Part shown: one piece after another, positions 1 through 10,515 of the stretch
Numbering within the stretch: position 1 is the first letter of the stretch
How the letters are laid out: each line of letters opens with the position of its first letter
Source: Diphasiastrum complanatum
Taxonomy: Eukaryota; Streptophyta; Lycopodiopsida; Lycopodiales; Lycopodiaceae
Assembly: GCA_029204225.1 (NCBI GenBank)
Contig: CM055109.1
Coordinates: 24,704,422-24,768,421 of the forward strand
Reading direction: 5' to 3'
DNA length: 64,000 bases
Notes under the pieces: generated by a model
The model's database searches: none
The model's input: only the letters and a program-made list of their open reading frames with translations
What the model was told of the DNA's origin: nothing
Translations under genes and position numbers: made by a program

Positions 1-253
1 TGCAGTTCTCTCATGGTTGGTACAACTTCCATTGCTAAGACAGCATCAAGATCGCAATCGTCACACATGCGGTTGCTTTCGATCCGTTCAACTTCCATTC
101 CTCTTTACCCAAATATGATCTTTCCATTCTAAGTCAACAACCCTAAAAACAATCTTTTTGGTGCTTTTTGTCCTATCTACACATTACTGAACACACCGTA
201 GTCATCCCTACAACGACTTATCCTAATCCATCTACCTAACAACATTAATACAA

Positions 254-529
254 CTAAAGGTCCAAGTAAATAAACAATCTTATACATACAAAATACCTTA
301 AAATGGCCCGTCTAACAGGTAAGTTGGCTAATTTTGGCAACTCTAACAATGACGTAGCAGACACAGTCGTAGGCGAAGCTATCCCACCCAAAACACTTCC
401 AACTGGTGCCAATTCAAAATGTCGTAATACACGTAACAACAACTGATCCTTATCATTCACAAATCTTGACACCAAATGTGGTGTTCGATCGGTCAGCATG
501 ATGTGATTCAAACATTCCCTGGTTAACAA
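254..529 (-). CDS. Unidentified exon-like ORF, left copy
   Basis: A 91-codon open frame whose first 60 or so residues are nearly identical to the frame at 36437-36637 on the other arm. The shared part contains the words TPHLVSRFVND and HFELAPVGSVLGGIAS. The start region follows a CCAG that could be a splice acceptor, so this may be an internal exon rather than a whole gene. The right copy stops about 25 codons earlier because a TTA became TAA. I recognise no domain. It could be a captured exon, a host gene piece or chance. Confidence 0.3.
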   Translation of the reverse strand: MLTRECLNHIMLTDRTPHLVSRFVNDKDQLLLRVLRHFELAPVGSVLGGIASPTTVSATSLLELPKLANLPVRRAILRYFVCIRLFIYLDL

Positions 530-537
530 TATATAAC

Positions 538-1475
538 TGTTGGAGGGTTTACGGATATCAAGGAAACCCTAGCTAGATTATTCATTTATGAGTGAGAGGG
601 ATTTGACACCTGCGTGTGTAAGTCCAACCCGATGATGACATAGTCATTTGATTAGTTAAAAGTTAATAACATGACTTGAGGCCTTTTTGCGGCAATTAAA
701 TGTTGTTAGGCCTAACAGTCAAGCTAGTGAATAAAAAGATGCTCCCCCCAAATTTCAAATTTCAAATAATTTGGGAGGTGGAAACTGGTCAATAGGATGT
801 GAAGCCAAAGCCCTAAAATCCACTATATATATTAGTCCTTTGTGATTAATTTTACATGTTTAATATGAAATTAATTCAGTTGGAACCTTTATTGATTTTT
901 CAACTGGATGTCCTTGCTCCATCTATCATATTTTCTTACTATATTTATGTTTATTGGATATGGTAATTGTGGGATTTGATTATTGCTTTTATTTTTGTCA
1001 TAGAGAAAGAGAGACAGAGAAAAGAAATGTAAGCTTGATCTTTTGTTGGGTAGTGTTAATGGGTCGTAGTGGCTACCGTTAATAGATCGTAGTTCTAGAT
1101 GTGTACTCATAAGCAGGCATGTGAGTTTGATTGACGAATACGCTGTCATCGAAATGAACTTATGTGTGACAACTTAACCCTCTTCATCTTTTGATGCTTT
1201 GCATTTGCTAGGATCCACGGCTAAAGAAGTACGAAGGAAAGACCTAATCCTCGTCACATAACAACATAATGTTGTGTTTTATAATCGCAACAATCCAAGA
1301 AGAAGAATAAGACCAAAGCTGACCAAACTGATTCTAACCACAACAATTGCATGATTGACTTCAACAATAGCCCAAGACCAAACTCTTCTACAAATACTGC
1401 AAGAGAATCAATCATGAAATCAAGGATTGTCGAGTTCTAAAGCACAAGAATGCAGCAGCAAAAAAGAAATTATGA
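538..1475 (+). pseudogene. Degenerate copia LTR/leader and gag zinc-knuckle remnant
   Basis: The segment starts TGTTGGAGGG, an LTR-like beginning, and has a TATA-rich stretch near 823-835. It ends in a gag-like tail with a zinc knuckle at about 1389-1430 reading Y-K-Y-C-x4-H-x4-C. The first cysteine of the usual C-x2-C-x4-H-x4-C knuckle is a tyrosine. The frame stops soon after in a lysine-rich tail. The same structure lies on the minus strand at about 35470-36427. The LTR-like part does not match the family E LTR found next to it, so the element's 5' end is unresolved. Confidence 0.5.
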
Positions 1476-1530
1476 TATTTTTGGAGAGCTCATAGTATCT
1501 GATTTGATATACATTGTTATAGCCATATTT

Positions 1531-1675
1531 AGTTACAAACATGGAATAGTCCTAATATGGTAGACCGGCCCTCCAGTGTTCGAGATTATTGGTCATGTCG
1601 AGATTTAATTCCACGTCGAGGCCTATTGGTGACTAATGACCTTGAGAGGACCCAAACACATATGGAGTAGTGCAT
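1531..1675 (+). repeat. Fragment of a gypsy-type LTR (5' end)
   Basis: About 145 bases closely match the first part of the LTR at 2347-2766: the words GGAATAGTCC, GACCGGCCCTC and ATATGGAGTAGTGCATGTAC occur in both. It sits between a copia gag scrap and a copia RNase H scrap. The same three-part arrangement recurs at 35275-35440, so the joint predates the inverted duplication. Confidence 0.65.
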
Positions 1676-1926
1676 GTACATTTTCTGATAATCAAAGTGC
1701 CATTGTTGTATCAGCCAGACCTAAATCTCATTCCAAGAGTAAGCACATTGAACTGAAGTATCCTTTCGTCAGAAGCAAAGTTCTCAACGAAGAGGTCAGA
1801 TTGCAGTACTGTAGAATGCAAGATATGACATCTGATATTTTTACCAAAGCATTAAGTTTGGAATCACACAGAAGATTTTGTGTAAAACTAAGTTTGAAGG
1901 TCAAGGCATTCAAGGATTCAGATTAA
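1676..1926 (+). pseudogene. Copia RNase H C-terminal fragment (family E)
   Basis: The frame carries the end of a Ty1/copia RNase H: DNQSAIVVSARPKSHSKSKH (the usual DNQSAI-x-H-x-RTKH block) and a degraded form of the ADIFTKAL motif near the C-terminus. The catalytic N-terminal part is missing, replaced by gypsy LTR sequence. The frame ends in TAA at 1924-1926, followed by the purine-rich AAGAGGGAG. An equivalent fragment lies at 35032-35280 on the minus strand. Confidence 0.8.
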
Positions 1927-2017
1927 GAGGGAGCGTTAGATTATTCTCTTTCTTACTGATCAAATAATCGGTTATAATCTTCATCCGTTGTTTATCTAGT
2001 TCTGCAGATTTTGAAGC
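1926..2017 (+). repeat. Polypurine tract and truncated family E LTR start
   Basis: AAGAGGGAG followed by GTTAGATTATTCTC matches the polypurine tract and 5' end of the family E LTR (complete copies at 33817-35018 and 45754-46904, both on the minus strand). Similarity stops after about 84 bases of LTR, near the word CTGCAGATTTT, so this LTR was cut by a deletion or later insertion. Confidence 0.7.
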
Positions 2018-2766
2018 ATTAGTTTTTGCAATAAATTGGAATGAAATTTCTTTAGCTTTTGGATTTGATTTCTGAAATAAAGTAAAATCACTCAGTGTTT
2101 CATGTAATTGGGATTACAACTTCTTTTGGATAAAATCAACCTTTTTGTAAGAATTATAGCTTAGTGTATCCTTGGGATTTGAGTAGAGGAAAACAAGATA
2201 AAAATTGTTGCATCTCAGAGTACTTATTTGGATGGAAAGATTAGACTAAGAATAATGACTCATGGGTAAGAATTGAAAGTTTTAGTGATAGTTTCATGTT
2301 TTCTTTTTTCCATTCTGAGGACATAAACCTTTTAAGAGAGGAAGAATGTTACGGACATAGAATAGTCCTAGACCGGCCCTCTAGTGCTCGAGATTATTGG
2401 TCACACCGAGATTTAATTCCACATTGAGGCCTGTTGGTGAGTAATGACCTTGAGAGGACCTAGACACTCTAATTGAGATATATGGAGTAGTGCATGTACG
2501 TGTGACTGATATAGGTAGGAGGTATGCATGAAGAGAATGTGATCTATTTATAGTTGACTTGTATGGGGATTGTCTGGGTTCATGCACAGGATCCGACTCT
2601 CTATATATTGAGGTAGTGACTATTCCGTCGACGACTTGGTCTAGGTTACTTGTTGAGCTCTTCTCTTCTTGCTATTACATGGCATGGCTTGGGGGCCATA
2701 TCCAAGAGGATTCTCCAGGCGGAATCTATGATTGGTTGGGTGGTTTTGCTCCATAGTCTAATTCAA
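2018..2766 (+). mobile_element. 3' end of a gypsy element: tail, polypurine tract, LTR
   Basis: TTAAGAGAGGAAGAA at 2332-2346 is a polypurine tract directly followed by TGTTACGGAC, the typical start of a Ty3/gypsy LTR. The LTR runs from 2347 and is cut at about 2766, where a family E LTR in the other direction begins. The 300 bases before the tract have no coding signal and would be the element's 3' untranslated tail. The matching 5' LTR is not in the window; the fragments at 1531 and 35275 are the same family. Confidence 0.6.
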
Positions 2767-3752
2767 GTGTCTAGAAAGAAAACTTTTCATGCATGACAAA
2801 ATAAACTATCTTCCTCTTTCACAATGCATGACTACGCCTATCAATTTCAAACAAAACAATAGTGATAGAAATCACATTTGATCTTATAGTAACTAACTTT
2901 GAAATCATCAGTACTATAGTGATTATGTAGCCAAACAATAAAGCATTGAATTATTAGACAAGTAATTCATCGCGAACCTTTCGTGAATTAGTCGCGAATC
3001 ACAAGACAAATAATTAGTCGTGAAGAAAATACAGAAACGCATATATTCTGGATCGAAACCACGTACTCTAAGCAATTTTTTGAGTGGCTAAAAGAAAGTC
3101 TGAATTAAGCACAATATTGATAAGAAGTGGCACAATAGCAATCTCTAAACAACTCTAAAAAGTGAGCTAGAATGCTCAAGAGTGTTCAAGCTCGCAACCT
3201 TGAGAGAGGGAGAGCTAACTATTCAAAAGCTTATGGTCATCTTAAAATTGTATAAATATGAACAACTATATATACTAATAAATTAGGTCGTAAATTGCGA
3301 TTGCCAGTTGGCTGAACTCCGTTACCATCCATTTGGTTCCTTGTCATTGATTGCTGATAAGTTGTGGAAATTGGTCGTAAAGCGTCTGTCTGCATATATG
3401 AACCAAACAGGCACTTCTGTAGAAATGAACTAAAGCAGCCATAGGCGAGACTGTCACAAAAAGCGACAGTGTTGGGATTTTGTGAAAAACTCGACAGTGT
3501 TTTAAAAACTAATTTACGTTGCCCCACACATTGCTAGAGTCAATTTTTTAACATTTGAGACATTTGGAAAAAGCAAAAAAATGCGACTCTACATATTTGC
3601 TCGCAAATCCTCATGACAGGTGAAAAATGCAAAAAAAGAGACTGCATTTTTCCACAAGATTCCTAACAGGCAAAAAATGTGACACTTTGGTAACACTGTG
3701 TAATTCTACAGATTGTGCAAAAACACTTGTAAAACTGCAGTCTGTGTAACTT
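2767..3752 (-). repeat. Family E LTR, truncated at both ends
   Basis: About 985 bases align with the complete LTRs at 33817-35018 and 45754-46904, in the same minus-strand direction. Shared landmarks are TCTAGAAAGAAAACTTTT at the left, the TCGCGAA repeats near 2970-3000, and the repeated GCAAAAAATG-CGAC words at 3560-3680. It lacks roughly 80 terminal bases at the left and 100 or more at the right, so it is not a clean solo LTR. Confidence 0.75.
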
Positions 3753-5155
3753 TGTTTAATTCTAGACACATGTACCATCATGGATAACAAAATCTATAGA
3801 AGTTCTCCTTAGAAACAGAGAATGAAATTTGTAATCTTGAGTCATGAATATGCACTCAAGTAAAACCAAAATATCAGTTGATAATTAGTATCTTTTCACA
3901 TAACCATCCTTTTGTCTTTCGTATCATTAAATCATATGAATAGCACTACTTCTCTCTCTTGGAGAATGATAATCATATATACTATAGTAATAAATAAATC
4001 ATAGATGAAGCTATGCCCGACAATGTGCATGATCTCTTTATAGTCAATTTTCTTGAAGCTAAGATTTTATCATATTTCAAAAATATTAATGAACATTACA
4101 TCAATTTTTGGCCTATGATGGCATTGCATTTGATGAACTGCTCAAAATAGAATTTCATATTCACAAAGGCAAGACTAGCCCCATGTCATGATATCTCATA
4201 ACCCAAGCCTCCACTTAGCAAGAGACAAATGCAGACCAAGTCATGAGTGAAAGGTAGACATTCAAGAACATGTGTGACAATAGATCAATTTAAGCAACAA
4301 ATACTAAAGAGCTCAACCATGAAGCAATAATCTCCAAGTACATCCAAACCATTTCCTATGATTGATCATTGTGTGATGTGCATTACATGATACAAAATCT
4401 CAAGATCTAGTATAAGGACACTACAATGCTAACTTATTTTTGAATTGGGTCATCTTAAACAAGAGATTCACGACATAGATAAAGTGTGATTGATATTGCA
4501 TGAATTGTAGGATCATCATTTAATACATGAATACATCATACATGGTTAGAGGTTTTATAATTTTCTAACTTTCATGTTCAAATCTATAGTAAATATATGA
4601 TAATTATGCTTGTAAACATCCAATCGTATGGAAAATCAATTTCATTAATTTGGTTCGATTTTCTTTTTTGCTTATTAACAGAAGATACTTTTGATGGTAA
4701 GTTATATGTATTAGTTCCAACCCATAATAGAATTTAGGACTTAAGAAAATTATGGAGTGTGAATGCCTTAGAAGTTCACAGATTTTGAGAAATGGGAACA
4801 TGTTTAAAACTAGGGTCTATAACTAATCGCATCAATTACAAAATATGTATCACTATATTGCATACAAATTTCTACATGAAAATTTCCGAAAGAACATATG
4901 ATACACTACAACTTCAAGGCATTTGCTACTGAAGGTCTTCTTGAGATCGACGCAAACGACAAATGGTAATATTATTGCTGGAAAGTTGTCCTTTTAATGA
5001 CTTTTACCTTGTCTAACCACTAACCAATGTCATTGCCAAATGGGACACGCATACCACCTCATTCTTAATTACTACTTAGTACTAGCACCCGTCAGCTCAA
5101 CTTTTCTTTTAATGCTATCTTTTCTTATAATAATGCTATCACTTCGACCCCCTCA
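3753..5155. other. No gene seen; contains one copy of a 180-bp repeat
   Basis: I see no coding signal in this AT-rich stretch. About 4905-5100 (CTTCTTGAGATCGACGCAAA and CACCTCATTCTTA-TTACTACTTA words) is repeated with divergence at 18627-18800, on the other side of element A. The last five bases before element A, CATCA at 5156-5160, are its target duplication. Confidence 0.5.
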
Positions 5156-5160
5156 CATCA

Positions 5161-5815
5161 TGTGAAAATTGTCAACATTTCCTAGCTAGTTTGAGGCCTA
5201 AATTGGCTAAAATTGTAAATAGTTTTGGTTCTGGAGTTTCACACGTGTGAACCAGGCCACAATGTTTTTATTTACTGTATTTTTTCAGTATGATGAAGTG
5301 TCAAACTTCATACCCTTCAAAATGAGACCATTTTGATGTATTTTGGTCATATAAGCCATTTTTAGCTATTTTTCCTATATAGGGAATATCTAGGGTCAAG
5401 TACCTTCTAGAGAGAGGAGAGAGAGTCATCTTCCTCATCCATAAATAGTAGGGAAGTCGTGGAGAACAGGCTGGAGAAACCTTTTGTATGCTTCATTGAG
5501 ATCAATAGATCATTGTCATTGTTTCTTCCTCCATTGAGAGCATTGTTGTGTGTATTGTCTTCAAGCTATTGTGTATGATCTTAGGTGCTTTCCAAAAGTG
5601 ATAGACTGATGTATTATGGACTGTATAATGCTATTTTGGGCCGCACTTGATGTTTATGGAAGTTTCCATTTGTGATAAATGCTTTTTGATCAAGTTCTTT
5701 GCATTCTAGGTAGCATAGAATGTGTTGCCAATTCCTAGCTTATGTAGTTTGGAGTGCAAGCATTCAAGCCAATGATCTTGGAGTTTAGATCCACTTAGGA
5801 TCTGTATTTTTCACA
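5161..5815 (+). repeat. Element A 5' LTR
   Basis: Begins TGTGAAAATTG and ends TTTTTCACA, with TG...CA ends. A perfect palindrome TTCACACGTGTGAA lies at 5238-5251. CCTATATAGG near 5373 and CATAAATAG near 5440 are candidate TATA boxes. Differences from the 3' LTR are at about 5471, 5573 and 5605. Confidence 0.95.
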
Positions 5816-5829
5816 TGGTATCAGAGCTG
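5816..5829 (+). promoter_or_regulatory. Element A primer binding site
   Basis: TGGTATCAGAGCTG starts immediately after the LTR. It is the standard complement of the initiator tRNA-Met 3' end used by plant copia elements. Confidence 0.92.
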
Positions 5830-6329
5830 GTTGGCTTCTATTTACAGTAAGTATTCCATTTTTGGTGATATTTGGATGTTTGATCAAGTTCTAGCATGAT
5901 TTTGCATTGCTTTGTTGATCAAATCTTACTAACCCTTGTTTTGTGAGTTGAACTTGTGGATCAAAAGCATATTTCAGGTCTATTGAAGATCAGAGGCTGA
6001 AAAGAAACTATTTTGGATCAGATCATAACACCTAATCATTTGTGATTGTGAGGCTTGTGCATATTCAATACTAACAATGTTCTTTTCAATCCTATCGTTG
6101 ACAATCTCCATTCTTGGATGAACACTCTCCTTAAGTGGATGAAACTTCTCCTTAAGTGGATGACAAATGCTCTTTTGAGTGAGTTGTAATTCTCCTAAAG
6201 GCTGAGCAAAGCTCCCATTTGGATGAAAGATCCCCTTTTTTGGGTGAACATATTGTAAGCTCCATTGTGAAGAGCATATTGTAAAGATTGTCATCAATTT
6301 TGGCATAAATTTTGGTGTACTTTGTTGAG

Positions 6330-6830
6330 CATGTAAGTAACTCTCCTTATGTAATTTGATTGGAGCATTTGCTGGAAGGTGTTAACCATTATGCAAGTGT
6401 GTTTTCAGGTTCTTAACAGGTTGAGGAACATTCTCATGTGAAGTGATCTTAGATCTACATCTAAACACCAAGATTTGACAAGATAGTGAAGCTAGTCTTG
6501 TGATTCACTAAGTGTGCTCATTCATTCACCTCTAAATCTTGTATTTATCACTTGCTGGAGTTTATAAACTTTTAGAAGTGTGGTTTACATGTGGTTTTAC
6601 AGGTTGAATCAATATCTTAGTGTGTTGATCATATGTTGATCAAGTTTGTTCATTACTAGGTAATCTTGGCATCCTAGTTTTGGGTATTTTCTAAGAATGC
6701 AAGTAACTCTTCACACCATAACTTGATTTGGTCACTTGCTGGAAAGTTTGAGAGCTTAAGCAAGAGTGTGTTCAGGTTGGTTTGATTTTGTAATCCATTC
6801 TTAGTGTGTGCAAAGTGTTGCATGTGTTTC
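6330..6830 (+). repeat. Three degenerate 183-bp modules in the element A leader
   Basis: The word TTGCTGGA occurs at 6369, 6552 and 6736, spacing 183 and 184. Each is followed about 40-70 bases later by a TTTCAGGTT or TTACAGGTT word and preceded by CTTGATTTG-like or GTAAGTAACTCT-like text in at least two modules. Identity is low, so these are old tandem repeats. Upstream at 6105-6250 there is also a shorter run of CTCCTTAAGTGGATGAA-like units. No ORF crosses this leader. Confidence 0.6.
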
Positions 6831-6987
6831 AATCTTCCTTTCTATGCTTGGAAACCATCTAGGTTCAAGATAGAAGTGTTTTAGGGTCCTAAATCTTCAT
6901 AGATCTCTTTATCTATCATTTGTTGAGAGAAAAGTGAGTGCTAAGTGCTTTAGGACAGAACCTAAAAGTTGAAGAAACATTAGAATC

Positions 6988-9057
6988 ATGGCTTCCAATG
7001 GTGGGATCATGCTAGAGTCTAGTGAAAGGTTGAGTTCATCAAACTACTCTACTTGGAAAGTGAGGATGGAGTCCTTACTTGAGTTGAATGAACTCATGGA
7101 CATAGTTGCAGAAATTGAAGAGAGACCTCTCACACTTCAAGAGCAACAAAGGTTTGATAAGAAGGCCAAAAGGGCTCTTCATATCATTAAAATGAATGTT
7201 ACAAATGAACTTCTCAAGGAAGTTGGAAAGTGTCAAAGTGCAAGTGAGGCATGGAATGCCTTAAAGAAGCTCTTTGAATCAAAGTCCACATCTAGGGTAT
7301 TGACCCTAAGGAGACAAATATTTTCTAGTAGGCAAAGAGAGGGTGAAAGTGCTCATGCATTTATCTTGAGAGTTAAGTCCCTAAGTGATGATTTAGCATG
7401 CATTGATGAGAACATAAAAGATGGTGAAATAGTCCAAGTTATGTTGAATGGTTTGCTAAATGAACATGCTAACCTTGTGCAAAGTTTTGCCATTCAAAGA
7501 GTCTTGCCAAGTGTGGTTGACTTGCAAGAAATCTTATTGGCTGAAGAACATAGGTTGCAATCAAAGCTTGATGGTGCATCCTTGCAAGGTGGAGGTGAAG
7601 AGGCTTTCTTCACAAAAGGCAAATTCAAGGGCAAAGGTAAAGGCAAAGGGAAATGGTCCAAAGGTGGTAACTTTGATCATGATGATCACTCTTCCTCTTC
7701 CTCTTCTACTAAGAACAATAAGTCAAAGTTCAAGTGCTTTTATTGTGGGATAAAAGGTCATTTTGCAAATGAATGTTATAAGAAGAAAAGAGAGCAAGGA
7801 GAGAGGCAAGGAAATCTTACAATAGATGAGGAAGAACATAACACATGTGAATCACTTGTTATGACTTCAAGTTTGTTAGCCAACATAGATGATAATGATC
7901 CTTGGTGGATTGATAGTGGAGCCTCATCTCACATGACAAGACATAAGGAATACTTTACATCCTTATTGTCTTATGAGGGAGAAGGTAACATCATCTACAC
8001 TGCAAATGATGGTCAATGTGACATCAAAGGCATAGGCACTATTCCTATTTCCCTTTCAACAAATAGGAAAGCAAATCTTGAAAATGTTTTGTACATTCCT
8101 TCAATCACTAAGAATTTGCTTAGTGTAAGTCAAATGATTGACAAAGGACTTGATATGGAGTTCATTGGAGATGCATGTTTGATAAGTAAATGTGGATCCT
8201 TGATTGCTCAAGGTAGGAGGCATGGTAAACTTTTCAAGCTTGATGCATGTGTGATCTCTAATCATGAAGGATGTATGGCTAGGGAGCAATTGACAAACCA
8301 AGAAGTTTGGCACAAGAGGTTGGGCCATCCCAACTTCAAATCTTTGGAGGCAATGGCAAAGAAAGAGCTTGTTCTTGGTCTCCCTAAAAGTCTTGTTGCA
8401 AACAATAGTGTTTGTGAACATTGTGCCTTGTCCAAATCTCATAGACTTGCTTATTCTAGATCTACTTCTAGATCTAAAGAAGTTTTTCAACTTGTGCATT
8501 CTGATATTCATTCTTCTAGTACAACTAGCAATGGTGGGGCAAAGATGTATGCAACTTTCATTGATGACTTTAGTAGGTATACTTGGATCTATCTTCTTAA
8601 AAGTAAGGATGAAGTGTTTGCTGCATTTGTCAAGTTCAAGAATGAAATGGAAAACCAATTCAATACAAAGATCAAATGCTTAAGATCTGATAATGGAGGG
8701 GAATACACCTCAAATAGGTTCAAAGACTTTTGTATAGCACATGGGATTAAGAGGGAGATGTCTAGTCCTAGGACTCCACAACAGAATGGAGTGGCCGAGA
8801 GGAAGAATAGAACCCTTTGTGAATGTGCCAAGGCAATGAGACTACATGCTAATCTTGCTAAGTCTTTTTGGGGGGAAGCTTTAGCATGTGCTAACTATCT
8901 ATGTAATAGATGGACAAGTGCTTCCTTGGATGGTAAAACTCCTCATGAGGTTCTTTATGGTAGAAGGCCGAGTGTCAAGCATTGTAGGATCTTTGGATGT
9001 ACATGTTTTGTCAATATCACACTTGATGATAGATCTAAAGAAGATCCTTCATCAAAG
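6988..9057 (+). CDS. Element A gag-pol, N-terminal part (interrupted)
   Basis: About 690 codons from ATG at 6988. The gag domain has the conserved opening SSERLSSSNYSTWKVRMESL. A zinc knuckle C-x2-C-x4-H-x4-C lies at about residues 250-263, and an aspartic protease with WWIDSGASSHM at about 306. An integrase zinc-binding region follows (HKRLGHP, then C-x2-C), then the integrase core with acidic residues in LVHSDIH (about 504), RSDNGGEY (about 567) and NGVAERKN (about 603). The frame runs into element B at 9058 and reads two codons (Cys, stop) inside B's LTR. No internal stop or frameshift is seen. The ATG is chosen because gag homology starts immediately after it. Confidence 0.95.
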
Positions 9058-9919
9058 TGTTGAAAATTGTCACTTCTCACTTGACATTGGTTCATGTAAA
9101 TATTGATCAAACATTAGAATATGTTGATGATATGATTTCACACGTGTGGAGCATGTTCCCATGTGTGAAAGGATGTACTTTTCATGTTTGTATATATCCA
9201 AATTGATTTTGTATCATTCTAGTTAGTGTGAACATGAAATGACTAGTTTTTAGTCAAGTTGACTAGTCACCTACAAATTAGCTTTTCCTTGCATGTGCAT
9301 GAGTAAATGCTCCCACATGGCAAGTGGATGTTCACATGTGTGTATAGAGTACTAGAAGATAAGAGTTGACCATTTTCCTTAGATCCTATTTTGTAGGGAA
9401 TATTCCTATATTCTAGGAGACTAGCTTTTTGGATTTTAGTCATATTCTAGAAGGTCAACTATTGGATAAGGATCAAGGATGGATCAAATGGATAGATATG
9501 AGTGATGTGGCACTCTTCACACGTGTGAAGGCCTGCTGGACTGTACCAGACTCATGGATGTACTTGATCCATAAAAGGATCATCATTTTGCTAAGAAAAT
9601 TTATGAGACTTTTGCACTCTACACTTTTGTGAGATTTCTAGTCATTTGTCTTGTGATTTTTATGCATGATTGCTATCTAGTATCATTGTACTTGTTGTTT
9701 CAGGTGCAGGCCGTACAGTGGACAGTACTCCACACGTGTGAAGCCGCTCTCACTAAAAAATGATGTGTTGATCCATTGCTCTTGCTTAAATCCAAGTGTA
9801 GTGAATCTAGATCAAGATCTAATGTGTAGAACTTGATAGATTCATTGATTAAGCAACCAATAACTCTCTATGATTGTAAAGTACAATCATTATTGTCCTA
9901 AAAACTGTAAAATTTATCA
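9058..9919 (+). repeat. Element B 5' LTR
   Basis: Starts TGTTGAAAATTG and ends AAATTTATCA. It holds three copies of the CACACGTGTG core: about 9137-9150, 9515-9530 (a perfect 16-base palindrome CTTCACACGTGTGAAG) and 9729-9742. TGTATATATCC near 9189 is a candidate TATA box. The 67-codon frame inside the LTR at 9429-9632 has no coding support. Confidence 0.95.
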
Positions 9920-9935
9920 TGGTATCAGAGCTAAG
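9920..9935 (+). promoter_or_regulatory. Element B primer binding site
   Basis: TGGTATCAGAGCTAAG abuts the LTR end and matches the initiator tRNA-Met site. The leader 9936-10515 that follows has another perfect palindrome, TTTCACACGTGTGAAA at 10080-10095, and no long ORF. Confidence 0.92.
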
Positions 9936-10515
9936 TAAGAGAGTGATCATTGAATCATAAATCTTGTAAAGATCATTGGCAAAATTTGTTTTTTGGCCAA
10001 TACTAGTGAGGGCGAGTTCTTCTAGAGTGATAGCTTGTAATCATTTGGATCAAAACGACTTGGAGGCTGTGTATGTACTTTTCACACGTGTGAAACCGTA
10101 CAGCAACTTTCAATTCAAGTTACTTTGTGTTTTTTGGTCCCAAAATCACAATGCTAGTTCATTTTTGGTGCTTTTTGAAGCATAGTATTGATCTAGATTC
10201 ATTCTAACTAATGCCTATGACCAAATAGTGTTTTGGATCATTGAAGCATTTCTTTTTAGAGTCTAAGATCAGATCTAAGAGGCTGATTTGTTCAGATCCT
10301 TAGTTGAAGTGAAATCTCTAAGAAAAGTGTAAAGCAATTTTTTTTTGTGAGAGTGAAAGCTAGAAATTTTTGGTAAGATCTTTGAGTATCATTCAAGCTT
10401 GTGTGTTAGTTTGATAGAGACAAGCCTATAGGCATTCTAGTAAGCTTTAGGCCACTTCATAGATCTTTTAAAATTCAAAAATCTTTGTGATTTTTAAAAG
10501 AGCATTCATTCTAAA

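Larger units (their letters stand above)
1..2017. repeat. Left arm of a large inverted duplication
   Basis: This stretch reads, as reverse complement, like about 34935-36965. Similarity runs through non-transposon flank (1-537), a copia-like leader and gag scrap, a gypsy LTR scrap, an RNase H scrap and the first 84 bases of a family E LTR. Because flanking sequence is included, a segmental inverted duplication is more likely than two independent insertions. The arm continues to the left of the window. The spacer between arms is about 33 kb. Identity looks like the mid-90s percent by eye; I did not compute it. Confidence 0.85.

Noticed and set aside
8101-8658. 185-codon minus-strand frame opposite element A's protease and integrase
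   Set aside because: It is antisense to well-supported gag-pol with no domain of its own; a shadow of the codon pattern.
9429-9632. 67-codon frame inside the B LTRs (also 14881-15084)
   Set aside because: It lies wholly in LTR sequence, has no homology I recognise, and recurs only because LTRs are duplicated.
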